From assembly GCF_024346455.1 (NCBI RefSeq), contig NZ_JAGQCY010000010.1:60107-124106 (forward strand): a stretch of 64,000 bases of DNA. The letters run 5' to 3'. The notes under the pieces were generated by a model. The model made no database searches and was not told the origin of the DNA. It saw only the letters and a program-made list of their open reading frames with translations. The DNA comes from Cyanobium sp. Aljojuca 7A6 (GTDB lineage: Bacteria > Cyanobacteriota > Cyanobacteriia > PCC-6307 > Cyanobiaceae). The translations under genes were made by a program, and so were the position numbers. Positions 48,896 through 61,951 of the stretch are shown in pieces; the first letter of the stretch is position 1, and each line of letters begins with the position of its first letter.

Positions 48896-50566
48896 TCAGC
48901 TTCGCCGCATCCGGTCCGCGGCAGCGGAGCAGGCGCGCCAGGTGATCGCCATCTCGGTGAGGGTGGGGCTCTGCCAGCCGGCGCTGGGCCAGCAGGCGCC
49001 ATCCGTCACCAGGACGTTGGGGGCTGCCCAGCAACGGTTCCATTCGTCGACGACGCCCGCCTCCGGGGTGCTGGCCATGCGGGCCCCGCCCAGTTCATGG
49101 ATGTAGTAACCGGGCGGCGGCGCCTCGGGGCGCACCGCCAGGCTGGTGCGGATCAGGGGCTCCAGCAGGGGCAGCACGAACAGCTCCTCGATCGGCCGGA
49201 TGCGGCCTCCGGCGGAGGCCACCACAGCCTCCATGCGCGCCTGCATGTGGGCCACCATCTGCCGCTCGTTGGTGCCCCAGCGGCAGTCGATGTGGGGGAT
49301 GGGTAAGTCCCAGGCATCGGTGCGGCAGCCATCGAGGCTCACCCGGTTTTCTGCCCTGGCCAGCACTTCCCCATGGCCGATCAGGAACCCCACCGCCTCC
49401 CCGGGGCGGCGCCTCAGGAGCGCAGGGGGATCGAAGCGCTGCAGGGCCGCCCAAATCCCGTAGCCCCGCAGAAAGTCCTCCTGGCTGCGCTCGTCGAGAT
49501 TCACCGTGTTGGGGATGAAGCAACTCCCGGCTCCGGAGAGCTCGGCGGGTTCGGCTGGCGCTGGGATGGCAGGGATCGAGAAGAACCGGCTGGTGGAGAT
49601 GTGGTCCATCAGGAAGCGGCCCAGGCTGCCGGAGGGATCGCTGATGCCACCGCTGCGGATGGCGTCGCTGGAATGCAGCAGCAGACGCACGGTTTCGATC
49701 GTTGAGGCGCAGAGCACGATCAGGGGGGCGGCGATCCGCTCCCGCCGGCCGCTGGCGGCCTCCACCAGCACCACCGCTTCGGCGCGGCGCCCCCCTGTCC
49801 CCATCTCCAGATGGCTCACCACCGCCCCGCTGCGTAGCTGCACCCGGCCGGTGGCCAGGGCCCGGGCCAGGCTGAGGCCCTGGGCGCTGGAGGGGGGCCA
49901 GGGGGCCGCCGGGGTAGGCCTGTGCAGGCGAAAACCGCGGGAGTGGATCAGCGGCAGGCCCAGGTCTCTGGCGATGGCCCCCTGCAGATGCCGCTCCCCC
50001 GGCGTGAACGGCAGCGGCGGCAGGAAGTGACCATCCGGGAGCTGGCTCAGGCCATCCCGCTGGCCATGGACCCCCAGCAACGTTTCCAGCCGGTCATAGA
50101 AGGGCGCCAGCTCTGTGCTGCCGATCGGCCAGGCGGGGCCGTGGCCATCCCGCCGGGCTGCCTGGAACTCCGCCTCCGACAGGCGCAGGGTGATGCCCCC
50201 CCAGGTGAGGCTCTTGCCGCCCACCTGCCGGCCCCGGGTCCACAGGAAGGGGGCGTCCGGCGGGGTGCTGTAGGGGTTCTGGCGCTCATCGACGAACAGC
50301 TCCGGGTTGTGTTTCCAGAACCCTGGATGGTGCCGCTGCAGGCGTTGGCGGCCGCTGCTGAGGTGGGCGAGGCGGCGCAGGCTGTTCAGTGGCTCGCTGC
50401 CCAAGGCCCGACGGGCGGAGAGCTCCGGCCCCGCCTCAAGCACCAGCACCCGCAGCCCTGCTTCCGCCAGCACCATGGCGGCCACCGATCCGTTGGCCCC
50501 CGCCCCCACCACCACAGCGTCCCAGGGGGTCTCGCTGCCGGTTGAGGGGGATGGGGCGCTGGACAT
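48896..50566 (-). CDS. GMC family FAD-dependent oxidoreductase
   Basis: 556 residues from ATG 50566; ATGs at 50590, 50593 and 50614 would lengthen the N-terminus. The FAD-binding motif is VVVGAGANGSVAAMVLAEAG, WGGITLRLSE and GGKSLTW are the GMC substrate-side motifs, and RRERIAAPLIVLCASTIE precedes the end of the FAD domain. The C-terminus has HELGGARMASTPEAGVVDE and ITWRACSAA, the GMC C-terminal domain with the catalytic His. It oxidises an alcohol (choline-, glucose- or sterol-dehydrogenase-like); the substrate is unknown. Confidence 0.9.
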   Translation of the reverse strand: MSSAPSPSTGSETPWDAVVVGAGANGSVAAMVLAEAGLRVLVLEAGPELSARRALGSEPLNSLRRLAHLSSGRQRLQRHHPGFWKHNPELFVDERQNPYSTPPDAPFLWTRGRQVGGKSLTWGGITLRLSEAEFQAARRDGHGPAWPIGSTELAPFYDRLETLLGVHGQRDGLSQLPDGHFLPPLPFTPGERHLQGAIARDLGLPLIHSRGFRLHRPTPAAPWPPSSAQGLSLARALATGRVQLRSGAVVSHLEMGTGGRRAEAVVLVEAASGRRERIAAPLIVLCASTIETVRLLLHSSDAIRSGGISDPSGSLGRFLMDHISTSRFFSIPAIPAPAEPAELSGAGSCFIPNTVNLDERSQEDFLRGYGIWAALQRFDPPALLRRRPGEAVGFLIGHGEVLARAENRVSLDGCRTDAWDLPIPHIDCRWGTNERQMVAHMQARMEAVVASAGGRIRPIEELFVLPLLEPLIRTSLAVRPEAPPPGYYIHELGGARMASTPEAGVVDEWNRCWAAPNVLVTDGACWPSAGWQSPTLTEMAITWRACSAAADRMRRS

Positions 50567-50748
50567 CGGCAGGCGAACCGGTCTCGGCATCATGCAGGAG
50601 CGGCTGCCGGCCATCCGCCTGATCCGGAATCTGAGCCTGCACAGGAAGCAGGGCCTGGATCGGGGTGGTTGTCGTGCCCATAAAACAGCAACCCCCCAGC
50701 CGAAGCTGGAGGGTTGATGGATGCAGACCCACTGAGGGGCTCTGGAGT

Positions 50749-50825
<77 letters not shown>

Positions 50826-50861
50826 TCGCACCAAGGAATCGTATCAGTCGATGCCCCCGCA

Positions 50862-51845
50862 TCAGGAGCGGGCGCCGTCGAAACGGAGCTCGCCAATCAC
50901 CTCCAGGCGCAGGTGGTCGGCGGGCGCCAGGTAGCGCTGACGCAGTTCCGCCAGGGTGGTGGGGGTGAGCCACTCGAGCTGTTCCAGAAGGTGCAGGGCC
51001 ACGGCCTGCTTGGCCCGTCTGGCCCCGTCGTCGACCTTGATGGCCACCCCCATCCCTTCGCCCACCCGGCTCAGGCACTGGATGCCTTCCGCCCCGCCCT
51101 TGCTCAGCACCTGGCCATGGCCCAGGCGCATCACTTCGGTGTCGAACTCCCCGTCGCCGGCGATCAGATCGGGGTGGGCAAGCATCGCCCGGCTGAGCCG
51201 CTCCAGGTCGGCCTGCTCACCGCCACCGAGATGGGCGAACAGCAGGGCCATCTGGGCCAGCTGCAACTGCAGGGTGGGGGCGCCGCAGTCGTCCCGGGCG
51301 CTGATCAGTTCAGCCCCCGGCAGCCCCAGCAGTTCCCCGACCCGTTTGACCACCGCCTGCTGCAGGGGATGGTCGGCCTGGAGATAGCTCTCAAGGGGCC
51401 AGTGCATCTGCCGGCAGGCGGCCAGAAAGGCCGCGTGCTTGCCGGAGCAGTTGTGCTGCAGCGGGCTGGTGCCCCCGGCGGGGGTGGGGCACTGGAGGTC
51501 CTCGGTGTCGAGCTCGGCACCCCAGAGCAGCTTGAACGCCTCGCGGGCCTGCTGGGCGGTGCCGGCGTGGGAGGCGCAGGCGATCGCCAAGCCCCGCTCC
51601 CCCGCCCCCATCCGGTCGGCGGCACCGCTGCCCACGAACACGGTGGCCTGGAAGGGCTTGAGGGCCGAGCGCACGAAGCTCAGTTGCTGGGGGTCCCCGG
51701 CGCGCATCAGTACCCGGCCGCGCTGGTCGCAGACCACCGCATGCACCCGGTGGCGGGATTCGACGATGCCGTTGCGCAGCAGTCGGACCTCCAGGGGGGG
51801 AATGCCGGGGCGGCCCGGGCCGGCGAAGCTGGAGGACAGGGTCAT
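50862..51845 (-). CDS. Asparaginase (AnsA-type, asparaginase II family)
   Basis: 327 residues of the asparaginase II/AnsA family (not the Ntn-type). GRVLMRAGDPQQLSFVRSAL is the N-terminal motif, and RGLAIACASHAGTAQQAREA and LQHNCSGKHAAFLAACRQ are the core motifs. GGAEGIQCLSRVGEGMGVAI precedes the C-terminal domain. It hydrolyses L-asparagine to aspartate and ammonia. It is the fourth gene of a leftward run DUF3318-rsfS-CGLD27-asparaginase that leads to tRNA-fMet; a 31-bp gap separates it from CGLD27. Confidence 0.93.
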   Translation of the reverse strand: MTLSSSFAGPGRPGIPPLEVRLLRNGIVESRHRVHAVVCDQRGRVLMRAGDPQQLSFVRSALKPFQATVFVGSGAADRMGAGERGLAIACASHAGTAQQAREAFKLLWGAELDTEDLQCPTPAGGTSPLQHNCSGKHAAFLAACRQMHWPLESYLQADHPLQQAVVKRVGELLGLPGAELISARDDCGAPTLQLQLAQMALLFAHLGGGEQADLERLSRAMLAHPDLIAGDGEFDTEVMRLGHGQVLSKGGAEGIQCLSRVGEGMGVAIKVDDGARRAKQAVALHLLEQLEWLTPTTLAELRQRYLAPADHLRLEVIGELRFDGARS

Positions 51846-51876
51846 GGTGGTGCGGGAAGGTCCGTGGAGGCCGACC

Positions 51877-52395
51877 TCAGAGAGCCTGGCAGAGCCCCGT
51901 CCCGAGCAGCATCAGGGCAAGGGCGACGGCGATGGCCTGGCGCAGGCGGGCCAGCACCGGCTGTACCTGGTGGCGGGCCACCAGCAGATCCTGCTGACGC
52001 CAGGTGATCGGCTTCTCCCACACCTGGCCGTCGTACCAGCCCGATTCCTCGTACTCAACCTTTTCCGAGACCAGCCGCCGCTGCACGTAGGTCCAGCCGA
52101 GCCACTGGCGCAGCAGCAGGAACATCGGCAGCAGCACGGCGGCGGCCCCCGCGGCGATCACCAGCCGGGGTGGATCGTGGCGCAGGGGGATGCTGCCCCC
52201 CGCCACCAGCAGCGCCAGGGGGAAGGACAGCAACCAGGTGAGACCAAGGGGGCGCCAGAGACCTCTTGGGCCAGCGGCAGGCCAGCGAAAGAACCAGGAG
52301 CGGCTGAGCTGGTCGTATTCCTGCAGAGGACGCTGGGCCGGGGGCACCGGGCAGGGGGCGTCCTGGCTGGGCAGGCTGGGTGTGCCGGCGGCCAT
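51877..52395 (-). CDS. CGLD27 (DUF1230) family membrane protein
   Basis: 172 residues. PLQEYDQLSRSWFFRWPAAG is the conserved start of the CGLD27/DUF1230 core. Two membrane helices (LTWLLSFPLALLVAGG and RLVIAAGAAAVLLPMFLLLR) precede the signature TYVQRRLVSEKVEYEESGWY and DGQVWEKP. A hydrophobic C-terminal segment ends it. CGLD27 is conserved across cyanobacteria and plants and linked to photosynthetic iron deficiency responses in algae, with unknown mechanism. It is 11 bp downstream of rsfS. Confidence 0.93.
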   Translation of the reverse strand: MAAGTPSLPSQDAPCPVPPAQRPLQEYDQLSRSWFFRWPAAGPRGLWRPLGLTWLLSFPLALLVAGGSIPLRHDPPRLVIAAGAAAVLLPMFLLLRQWLGWTYVQRRLVSEKVEYEESGWYDGQVWEKPITWRQQDLLVARHQVQPVLARLRQAIAVALALMLLGTGLCQAL

Positions 52396-52406
52396 CTGAG
52401 CTTCCC

Positions 52407-52793
52407 TCAGCCGCCGACCTGGCTGGTGCCGCTCACTTCGACCGGGGAGCCGACGAAGCGCTCCTGCTCCCCATGGCCCCAGAAGGCTTCGAGGCCGTAG
52501 TAGCTGCGTTCCTGGGGGGTCAACACGTGGACAATGAGTTCGCCGTAGTCGAGCAGGACCCAGCGGCCCTCGCTCTGACCCTCGCGCCGCAGGGGCAGGC
52601 GAGCGGCATCGGTTTCGAGCCGGTCTTCCACCGAGCGGGCGATGGCGCGCACCTGCACGTCGCTGAGGCCGCTGCAGATCACGAAGAAGTCCGCCAGGGA
52701 CGACACCTCATCCACCCGGATCAGGCGGATGTCAACGGCCTTGCGGTCATCGCAGGCCTCCGCGGCAAGCAGGGCGAAGTCGCGACTATCCAT
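52407..52793 (-). CDS. rsfS: Ribosome silencing factor RsfS
   Basis: 128 residues from ATG 52793; the frame upstream to 52955 is antisense noise. The RsfS/Iojap signature is intact: VDIRLIRVDEVSSLADFFVI, then VQVRAIARSVEDRLE, SEGRWVLLDYGELIVHVLTP and RSYYGLEAFWG. RsfS binds L14 on the 50S subunit and blocks subunit joining when nutrients are low. It overlaps the 3' end of the DUF3318 gene by 8 bp. Confidence 0.96.
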   Translation of the reverse strand: MDSRDFALLAAEACDDRKAVDIRLIRVDEVSSLADFFVICSGLSDVQVRAIARSVEDRLETDAARLPLRREGQSEGRWVLLDYGELIVHVLTPQERSYYGLEAFWGHGEQERFVGSPVEVSGTSQVGG

Positions 52794-53421
52794 AGACGTT
52801 CTCACTGGTGACCGATTGGCGGGAGCCCTGTTGCTGTGCCATTTCGGCACGGGCCTTGCCGGCACTCTTGCGCAGGGCCTCAAGGCGATCTTCGTAGAAG
52901 GTGCGGCGCCGCTTCTTGCGGGTCTGCTCGACAAGCTCCTTGAGGGCCCCCCCAAGGCTCTTGTAGGCGTTGGGAAGGCTGTAGCCGAAACGACAGGCCA
53001 GGTCGATGGCGCGTTCGTCGGCCAGGATTGCGTCCTGCAGGCGCTTCTCGGAGTTGTTCTTCAGGTAGAGGCGGTAGCCGGCGAAGCCCGACAGACCGAG
53101 GGCCATCACCAGCAGCAGTCCGTCCTGGACCCAGAGTTCGCCGATGGCTCCGCCCAGACCGATGGCCAGTGCCGCCATCTCCCAGCCATCCCTGGGGATC
53201 GCGTCGTTCTGGACGCGGCCCACCTCGTGCCAGAAGAGCAGGTTGCGGTGATCGAGGGCCAGTCCATCCCACTTCTCGAGATCCACCTGGATCTCCACCT
53301 CGTCGCGACCGATCTCCTCGATCGTCACCAAGGGGGGATCGACGGAGGCGGCCGCTTCCACGAACACCCAGCTCTGCATCTCAGGGGGCAGCAACCCCTT
53401 CAGGCGCTGGAGTTCGCTCAT
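52786..53421 (-). CDS. DUF3318 family membrane protein
   Basis: 211 residues. The N-terminal soluble part ([20 protein letters not shown] and [16 protein letters not shown]) is followed by two close membrane helices ([18 protein letters not shown] and [20 protein letters not shown]) and a basic C-terminal tail ([20 protein letters not shown]). The HEVGR segment resembles the first zinc-ligand motif of metalloprotease-like proteins, but no second ligand motif is obvious. DUF3318 is cyanobacterial with unknown function, regularly upstream of rsfS. Confidence 0.9.
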   Translation of the reverse strand: MSELQRLKGLLPPEMQSWVFVEAAASVDPPLVTIEEIGRDEVEIQVDLEKWDGLALDHRNLLFWHEVGRVQNDAIPRDGWEMAALAIGLGGAIGELWVQDGLLLVMALGLSGFAGYRLYLKNNSEKRLQDAILADERAIDLACRFGYSLPNAYKSLGGALKELVEQTRKKRRRTFYEDRLEALRKSAGKARAEMAQQQGSRQSVTSENVYG

Positions 53422-53543
53422 CGGCGGCGTCTCGGGCGAAGGTATTCCGTCAGATTAGCGATTGCCTGCGGTGCCAGCGCGCCGGACAGGCCGGTCGGGA
53501 CGGCGACCGTGAGAGGCTGGGCGGGTTTGCCTGTCTACTCCCT

Positions 53544-56867
<3,324 letters not shown>

Positions 56868-56889
56868 TCGCCCGATCGTTCCTCCGCCC

Positions 56890-57567
56890 GTGACCAGCAC
56901 CCTGGCCGCCCACCCCTTCGCCCCCGGCACCGACCTGCGCGAGGCCTTCCGCGCCGCCTACGAGAACCGCTACACCTGGGAGCCCGGCTTCGGCGGCTAT
57001 GGCGGCCGTTGCGTCTGGGAGCAGGACGACCGGGTCTTCAGGGGCACCTTCCAGGTCGGTGCCGACCTCAAGGCGACGGTGGAGGGACTCAGCGACGCGG
57101 AGGTGCACAAGGCGGTGGCCTCCCAGCTGTGGGAAGTGGCGATCCACCGGGTGCGCCGCCCCTTCGAGCAGACCCACGGCGCCAACACCTTCACGGCCGG
57201 TGACACCGATGCGGTGGGCACCGAGGTGATCATGGGCGGCAAGGCCGAGGGCGACCGCTACCGCCTCAAGGACAACGTGGTGACGATGGTGCACCGCCAC
57301 ATCCACGGCACCGTGGTGACGATCTTCACCGAAAGCACCACCGACACCGGCAGCGGCTACCTGAGCCACTGCTACACCAGCCGCTACAGCGATCCCGCCA
57401 CAGGTGAGGCCCGCGGCGGCAGCAGCCGCTTCACGGACACCTTCGTGCCCCTGGCGGATGGGGGCCCCTGGGTGCTGAGCCAGCGGGTGGTGGAGACGGA
57501 GGCCCATGGCGACACCCCGGCCAGTCGCCAGGTGTTTCGGTTCGAGGATCTCTCCCCCCTGGGTTAG
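56890..57567 (+). CDS. DUF3386 family protein
   Basis: 225 residues of a cyanobacteria/plant family. LREAFRAAYENRYTWEPGFG followed by GYGGRCVWE opens the domain, with VHKAVASQLWEVAIHRVRRP, and VVTMVHRHIHGTVVTIFTES in the beta core. Soluble, no signal peptide. Function is unknown. It follows carB by 22 bp and may be on the same transcript; it converges on the DUF6447 gene. Confidence 0.9.
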   Translation: MTSTLAAHPFAPGTDLREAFRAAYENRYTWEPGFGGYGGRCVWEQDDRVFRGTFQVGADLKATVEGLSDAEVHKAVASQLWEVAIHRVRRPFEQTHGANTFTAGDTDAVGTEVIMGGKAEGDRYRLKDNVVTMVHRHIHGTVVTIFTESTTDTGSGYLSHCYTSRYSDPATGEARGGSSRFTDTFVPLADGGPWVLSQRVVETEAHGDTPASRQVFRFEDLSPLG

Positions 57568-57576
57568 GCCCGGGGC

Positions 57577-57798
57577 TCAGGGCAGCGGCATGATGTCCTT
57601 CAGCTTGTCGTTGAGTTGGCTGGCCATCGCCTGCCGGCCGACAGCCAGGACCTTCAGGGTGTCTTCGTGCATGCGCAGCTGGGCATCGGCCACCTGCATT
57701 CCCCTTACCAGTTCCTTGACGTCGTCGGGCAGGCCGTTGAGGTCATAGCGGAGGCCCTCGAAGGTCAGCACGGGCGGTTGCTGGCTGGGTGTTTCCAA
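57577..57798 (-). CDS. DUF6447 family small protein
   Basis: 73 residues. LTFEGLRYDLNGLPDDVKEL followed by VRGMQVADAQLRMHEDTLKV matches DUF6447, a small helical family of cyanobacteria and phage-like contexts. It is soluble and of unknown function. The gene lies just downstream of the ABC exporter gene on the same strand with a 63-bp gap. Confidence 0.85.
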   Translation of the reverse strand: METPSQQPPVLTFEGLRYDLNGLPDDVKELVRGMQVADAQLRMHEDTLKVLAVGRQAMASQLNDKLKDIMPLP

Positions 57799-57861
57799 GG
57801 GAATGGGCGCAATTCGGTGTGAGCCTAGAAGGCCGGGCCGATCCGCTCGGGCTGGGCTGGC

Positions 57862-59601
57862 TCAAGCCTCCAGCCGAATGAACTGGCGTTCGCACAGCTC
57901 CCGATAGCGGCCGCCGCTGGCCATGAGTTCGTCGTGGCTGCCCTGCTGAACGATGCGACCACCGTCGAGCACCACGATCAGATCGGCCTCCTGCACGGTG
58001 GCCAGCCGGTGGGCAATGACCAACACGGTGCGCCCGGCCATGGCCTGCTGCAGGCCTTGCTGCACCGCCTCTTCGGCCTCTGCATCCAGGGCGCTGGTGG
58101 CCTCGTCGAGGAGCATCACCGCTGGATTGCCCAGCACGGCCCGGGCGATCGCCAGCCGCTGCAGCTGGCCGCCGGAGAAGTTGCTGCCCCGCTCCTCGAG
58201 GCGGCTGCCGTAGCCGCCAGGGAGGCTCTCGATGAAGTCCGCGGCGTTGGCCAGCCGAGCCGCCTGGCGGATCTGTTCGCTGCTGGCGGGACGACCGAAG
58301 GCGATCGCCTCGGCCACCGTGCCCGAAAACACGCTGCTCTGCTGGGGTACCAAGGCCACGGCACGGCGCAGGTCCCGGGCCCGCAGGTCGGCCAGGTTCT
58401 GGCCATCGAGCAGCACCCGGCCGCTCTGGGCGGTGTTGAAGCGCAGCAGCAGGGAAAACAGGGTGCTCTTGCCGGCCCCAGAGGGTCCCACCAGGGCCAC
58501 CACCTGCCCCGGAAGGATGTGCAGATCGAGCTGGCGCAGCACCGGGTTGCCGCCCTGGTAGCCGAAGCTCACCCCGTCCAGCACCAGCTCCCCGGACACG
58601 GCTCCCAGGGGCCTGGCCTCGGGACGGTCGGGCGGCTCCACCGGCTCGTTTTCGATCGCCCGCAGGCGCTTGAGCGAGGCCTGGCCCTGCTGGAACTCGT
58701 TGAAGTTGGTGGTGAGGTGGGAGATCGGATCGATCAGCATCAGCAAAGCAGCCACATAGCTGCTGAATCCCTGGCTGTCGAGGCCACCAGCCTTGATCCG
58801 TGCCGCCCCGATCAGCAGCACCGAGAGAATGCCTGCCGCTTCGATGAAGCCCACCACCGGGTGCTGCAGGGCCAGCAGTTCCAGGGTGCGGTACTTGGCG
58901 CGGCGGTGCAGGTCAATCTCGGTGTCGAACCGCTCCTGCAGCCAGGGCTCCGCGGCGAAGGCCCGCACCAGGGGCAGGCCGCCGATCGCCTCGCCCAGCA
59001 GGGCCGCCAGGTCGCTGACCTGCTTCTGACTGCGCTCGGCGGCGTTCATCACCCGGGCCCCGAAGGCGCTCACCATCAGCGCCACCAGCGGGGCCAGCAG
59101 CAGGGTGGCCAGGGCCAGGGGCCAGTCGAGCCACACCATGTATCCCAGCACCACCACCAGCTGCAGGGCGCTTGGGGTGGTGTCCTGGATCGTCTTGTAG
59201 ATCACTTCCCCCACCCGGTCGGCGTCTTCGGTGAGCCGGTAGGTGAGATCGCCGGCGGAGAGTTTCTCGAGGGCCCCGAAATCGAGCCGCTGCAGCCGGG
59301 CGAACAATTGCCGCCGCAGCTCCTGGCTCACCCGCAAGGCCGGTCCCGCCAGCAGGGTGTCCTGCCCGAACTGGGCGATCTTCTGCACCAGGAACACCGC
59401 CAGGGCCGCGGCGATGCTGCGCAGCACCTTGGTGAAATCGCCGGCGCCGATGGCCGGGATCAGCTGGCCCGCCAGCCAGGCCAGCAGGGGCCAGCAGGCC
59501 ACGAACACGAGCATGCACAACCCCCCGAGCAGCAGGGGTCGCCGATGGGGCTTCAGCAGCGGCCAAAGCCTGCGGAAGCCGGCCGGCGAGGGTGCAAGCA
59601 T
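57862..59601 (-). CDS. ABC exporter, fused permease-ATPase (MsbA-like)
   Basis: 579 residues. An N-terminal six-helix ABC membrane domain (about 15-310, with GDLTYRLTEDADRVGEVIYK) is followed by an ATPase domain (about 335-575): Walker A GPSGAGKST, signature FSGGQ in NFSGGQLQRLAIARA, Walker B VMLLDEATSALDAEAEE and the H-loop VIAHRLATV. It works as a homodimer exporting a lipid or hydrophobic compound (MsbA/LmrA-like). The substrate is unknown. It is divergent from the S4-domain gene. Confidence 0.95.
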   Translation of the reverse strand: MLAPSPAGFRRLWPLLKPHRRPLLLGGLCMLVFVACWPLLAWLAGQLIPAIGAGDFTKVLRSIAAALAVFLVQKIAQFGQDTLLAGPALRVSQELRRQLFARLQRLDFGALEKLSAGDLTYRLTEDADRVGEVIYKTIQDTTPSALQLVVVLGYMVWLDWPLALATLLLAPLVALMVSAFGARVMNAAERSQKQVSDLAALLGEAIGGLPLVRAFAAEPWLQERFDTEIDLHRRAKYRTLELLALQHPVVGFIEAAGILSVLLIGAARIKAGGLDSQGFSSYVAALLMLIDPISHLTTNFNEFQQGQASLKRLRAIENEPVEPPDRPEARPLGAVSGELVLDGVSFGYQGGNPVLRQLDLHILPGQVVALVGPSGAGKSTLFSLLLRFNTAQSGRVLLDGQNLADLRARDLRRAVALVPQQSSVFSGTVAEAIAFGRPASSEQIRQAARLANAADFIESLPGGYGSRLEERGSNFSGGQLQRLAIARAVLGNPAVMLLDEATSALDAEAEEAVQQGLQQAMAGRTVLVIAHRLATVQEADLIVVLDGGRIVQQGSHDELMASGGRYRELCERQFIRLEA

Positions 59602-59640
59602 CGACGAACCCTATCAGCGCTCTCCGGGCGTTCCCTGACG

Positions 59641-59859
59641 TTGAAGCTGGATCAATTCCTCAAATGGCAGGGCCTCGTCGGCACCGGCGGCGAGGCCAAG
59701 CAGCGCATCCAGCGTGGGGACGTGACCGTGAACGGCACGATCGAGACCCGGCGCGGCCGCCAGCTGGCCCCTGGCGATGCGGTGGCCATGGATGGCCGGG
59801 AGGTGCTGATGCTCCCCCCCCGCCTGGGCCGTGGAGGCGATGGCGGCATCACGCCTTAA
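59641..59859 (+). CDS. S4-domain RNA-binding protein (YbcJ/RqcP-like)
   Basis: 72 residues starting at TTG 59641 (no ATG is available in frame). The S4 domain includes LDQFLKWQGLVGTGGEAKQR, then RGDVTVNGTIETRRGRQLAP. Single-S4 proteins bind rRNA or stalled 50S subunits. It lies 31 bp upstream of tpiA on the same strand. The non-ATG start is inferred from homology of the first strand. Confidence 0.87.
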   Translation: MKLDQFLKWQGLVGTGGEAKQRIQRGDVTVNGTIETRRGRQLAPGDAVAMDGREVLMLPPRLGRGGDGGITP

Positions 59860-59890
59860 CCTCCCTTGAATGTCGCCGCCAGGAGACCAC

Positions 59891-60631
59891 GTGCGCAAGG
59901 CCGTCATCGCAGGCAACTGGAAGATGCATATGACCTGCGCCCAGGCGCGGGCTTTTGCGGCCACCTTCCGGCCCCTGATCGCCGATCTGTCCGATGACAG
60001 GGAGGTGGTGCTGGCCCCTCCGTTCACGGCCATCCCCACCCTCTGCCGGCACCTGGCCGGCGCCGGTGTCGCCATCGCCGGCCAGAACGTCCACTGGGAG
60101 GAGAGCGGCGCCTACACCGGCATGATCTCCGCCCCGATGCTCCTGGAGCATGGGGTCACCCACGCGATCGTGGGCCACAGCGAGCCGCGCAAGTACTTCA
60201 GCGAAACCGACGAGCAGATCAACCTGCGGGCCCGCACGGCCCAGAAGACAGGGCTGATTCCGATCCTGTGCGTGGGCGAGAGCGACGACCAGCGCGAGGC
60301 CCGCGAGACCGAGCGGGTGATCCACCGCCAGGTGGAGCAGGGGCTGGAGGGTGTCGACCCCCTGCGCCTGATCGTGGCCTACGAGCCCATCTGGGCGATC
60401 GGCACCGGCAAGACCTGCGCCGCCGAGGAGGCCAACCGCATCTGCGGCCTGATCCGCGGCTGGGTGGGCCACCCCGAGGTGGTGGTGCAGTACGGCGGTT
60501 CGGTCAACCCCGCCACCATCGACATGCTGATGGCCCAGAGCGACATCGACGGCGTGCTGGTGGGTGGCGCCTCCCTTGATCCGGTCAGCTTCGCCCGCAT
60601 CGCCAACTACCAGGTGCCGGTGCCGGCCTGA
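59891..60631 (+). CDS. tpiA: Triosephosphate isomerase
   Basis: 246 residues from GTG 59891 (AGGAGA is 6-11 bp upstream); an ATG at 59870 adds seven atypical residues. Catalytic motifs: Lys in AGNWKMH, His in [10 protein letters not shown] (most bacteria have GHSERR), and Glu in [14 protein letters not shown]. The phosphate-binding GGSVNP and [10 protein letters not shown] are also present. It interconverts DHAP and glyceraldehyde-3-phosphate for glycolysis and the Calvin cycle. The order S4-tpiA-folP is common in picocyanobacteria. Confidence 0.97.
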   Translation: MRKAVIAGNWKMHMTCAQARAFAATFRPLIADLSDDREVVLAPPFTAIPTLCRHLAGAGVAIAGQNVHWEESGAYTGMISAPMLLEHGVTHAIVGHSEPRKYFSETDEQINLRARTAQKTGLIPILCVGESDDQREARETERVIHRQVEQGLEGVDPLRLIVAYEPIWAIGTGKTCAAEEANRICGLIRGWVGHPEVVVQYGGSVNPATIDMLMAQSDIDGVLVGGASLDPVSFARIANYQVPVPA

Positions 60632-60656
60632 GCTGCCTGCCCCCGCTCTGAACGCC

Positions 60657-61520
60657 GTGGGCGACGCCGCGCCTGTCGCCTTCCCGCCCGGTTTCCGCTG
60701 GGGGGATCGCACCCTCGTGATGGGGGTTCTCAATCTCACCCCCGATTCCTTCAGTGATGGCGGCCGCTTCGAGGCCCCCGAAGCGGCGGTGCGGCGGGCC
60801 CGGCTGCTGCATCGCCAGGGGGCCGACCTGCTCGACCTGGGGGGGCAGAGCACCCGGCCCGGGGCGCCCGAGGTGGGTGCGGACGTGGAGATCGCCCGGG
60901 TGCTGCCCGGCCTGGGGCGGATCCTGGCGGCCCTGCCACCCCCGGCGGCCGGCGGCCCCCTGCTCTCGATCGACACCTTCCTCGCCCCGGTGGCCGAAGC
61001 GGCCCTGGCGGCCGGTGCCCACTGGATCAACGACGTCAGTGCCGGCCGCCGTGATCCCGCCCTGCTTTCGGTGGTCGCGGCCGCCGACTGCCCCTGCGTG
61101 CTGATGCACAGCCGTGGCGACAGCCGCACGATGGACGCCCTGGCCCGCTACGGCGACGCGGTCGCCGAGGTGCGTGATGAGCTGCTGCGCGCCACCGACC
61201 GGGCCCTGGCGGCGGGGGTGCGTCCGGAGCGGATCCTCTGGGATCCGGGGCTGGGTTTCGCCAAGACCACCGCCCACAACCTCACCCTGCTGCAGGGGCT
61301 GGCCCTGCTGCGGGCCGAGGGCTTCCCCCTGCTGGTGGGGCCCTCCCGCAAGCGGTTCATCGGCGAGGTGCTGGGTGAGCCCCGCCCCCGGGCCCGCCTC
61401 TGGGGCACCGCGGCCGTCTGCGGCCAGGCCATCGCCGCCGGTGCCGATGTGCTGCGGGTGCACGATGTCGGGCCGATCGTGCAGACGGCCCGCATGGTTG
61501 ATGCCCTCTGCCGCCCCTGA
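60657..61520 (+). CDS. folP: Dihydropteroate synthase
   Basis: 287 residues from GTG 60657 (no ATG fits the conserved start). Pterin- and pABA-site motifs are VMGVLNLTPDSFSDGGRF, LLDLGGQSTRPGAPEV, INDVSAGRRDP and LVGPSRKRFIGEVLGE. It condenses DHPPP with p-aminobenzoate in folate synthesis. It follows tpiA by 25 bp on the same strand. Confidence 0.96.
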   Translation: MGDAAPVAFPPGFRWGDRTLVMGVLNLTPDSFSDGGRFEAPEAAVRRARLLHRQGADLLDLGGQSTRPGAPEVGADVEIARVLPGLGRILAALPPPAAGGPLLSIDTFLAPVAEAALAAGAHWINDVSAGRRDPALLSVVAAADCPCVLMHSRGDSRTMDALARYGDAVAEVRDELLRATDRALAAGVRPERILWDPGLGFAKTTAHNLTLLQGLALLRAEGFPLLVGPSRKRFIGEVLGEPRPRARLWGTAAVCGQAIAAGADVLRVHDVGPIVQTARMVDALCRP

Positions 61521-61534
61521 TCCCGTCCGGCTGA

Positions 61535-61813
61535 TCAGTCCGGCAGACCCTCCTGCCGTCCCGTCAGCAGGGTCTGCACCATCAGCCGCAGGGTCGTCCG
61601 GTTGCCGCCGGCGGCCCGCCAGCTTTCCAGCCACTGGAGCAGCGGCGAGGTCGTCTCCGCGCCATCGCTCTGGCCGATGCCCAGCCGTTCCAGGAAGGCG
61701 CTGGCATCGTCGAGGCAGGAGCCCCCTTCGCCGAAGCCATCCAGCAACGGATCGAGGGCGGCCAGGAGGGTCTCCAGTTCGGCGGTGCTCAGCTCCGGCA
61801 GAGGCTCGATCAT
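61535..61813 (-). CDS. Small hypothetical protein
   Basis: 92 residues, acidic, mostly helical (LSTAELETLLAALDPLLDGF and RTTLRLMVQTLLTGRQE). It has no membrane segment. I do not recognise the family. It converges on folP with a 14-bp gap and diverges from the small gene at 61952. Confidence 0.6.
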   Translation of the reverse strand: MIEPLPELSTAELETLLAALDPLLDGFGEGGSCLDDASAFLERLGIGQSDGAETTSPLLQWLESWRAAGGNRTTLRLMVQTLLTGRQEGLPD

Positions 61814-61951
61814 CGAAGCAGGCTGGGGCGGCGTTGCCGCTCATCGCCCCCAGCATGACGCCTGGACGGCGTTTTCCCGCCGGCCTGCGGCGGCCGCTCG
61901 CCGCCGGCGCCCCTAGGCTGGGTTCAGCACAGCGCTGCAGCTGCTCCCACC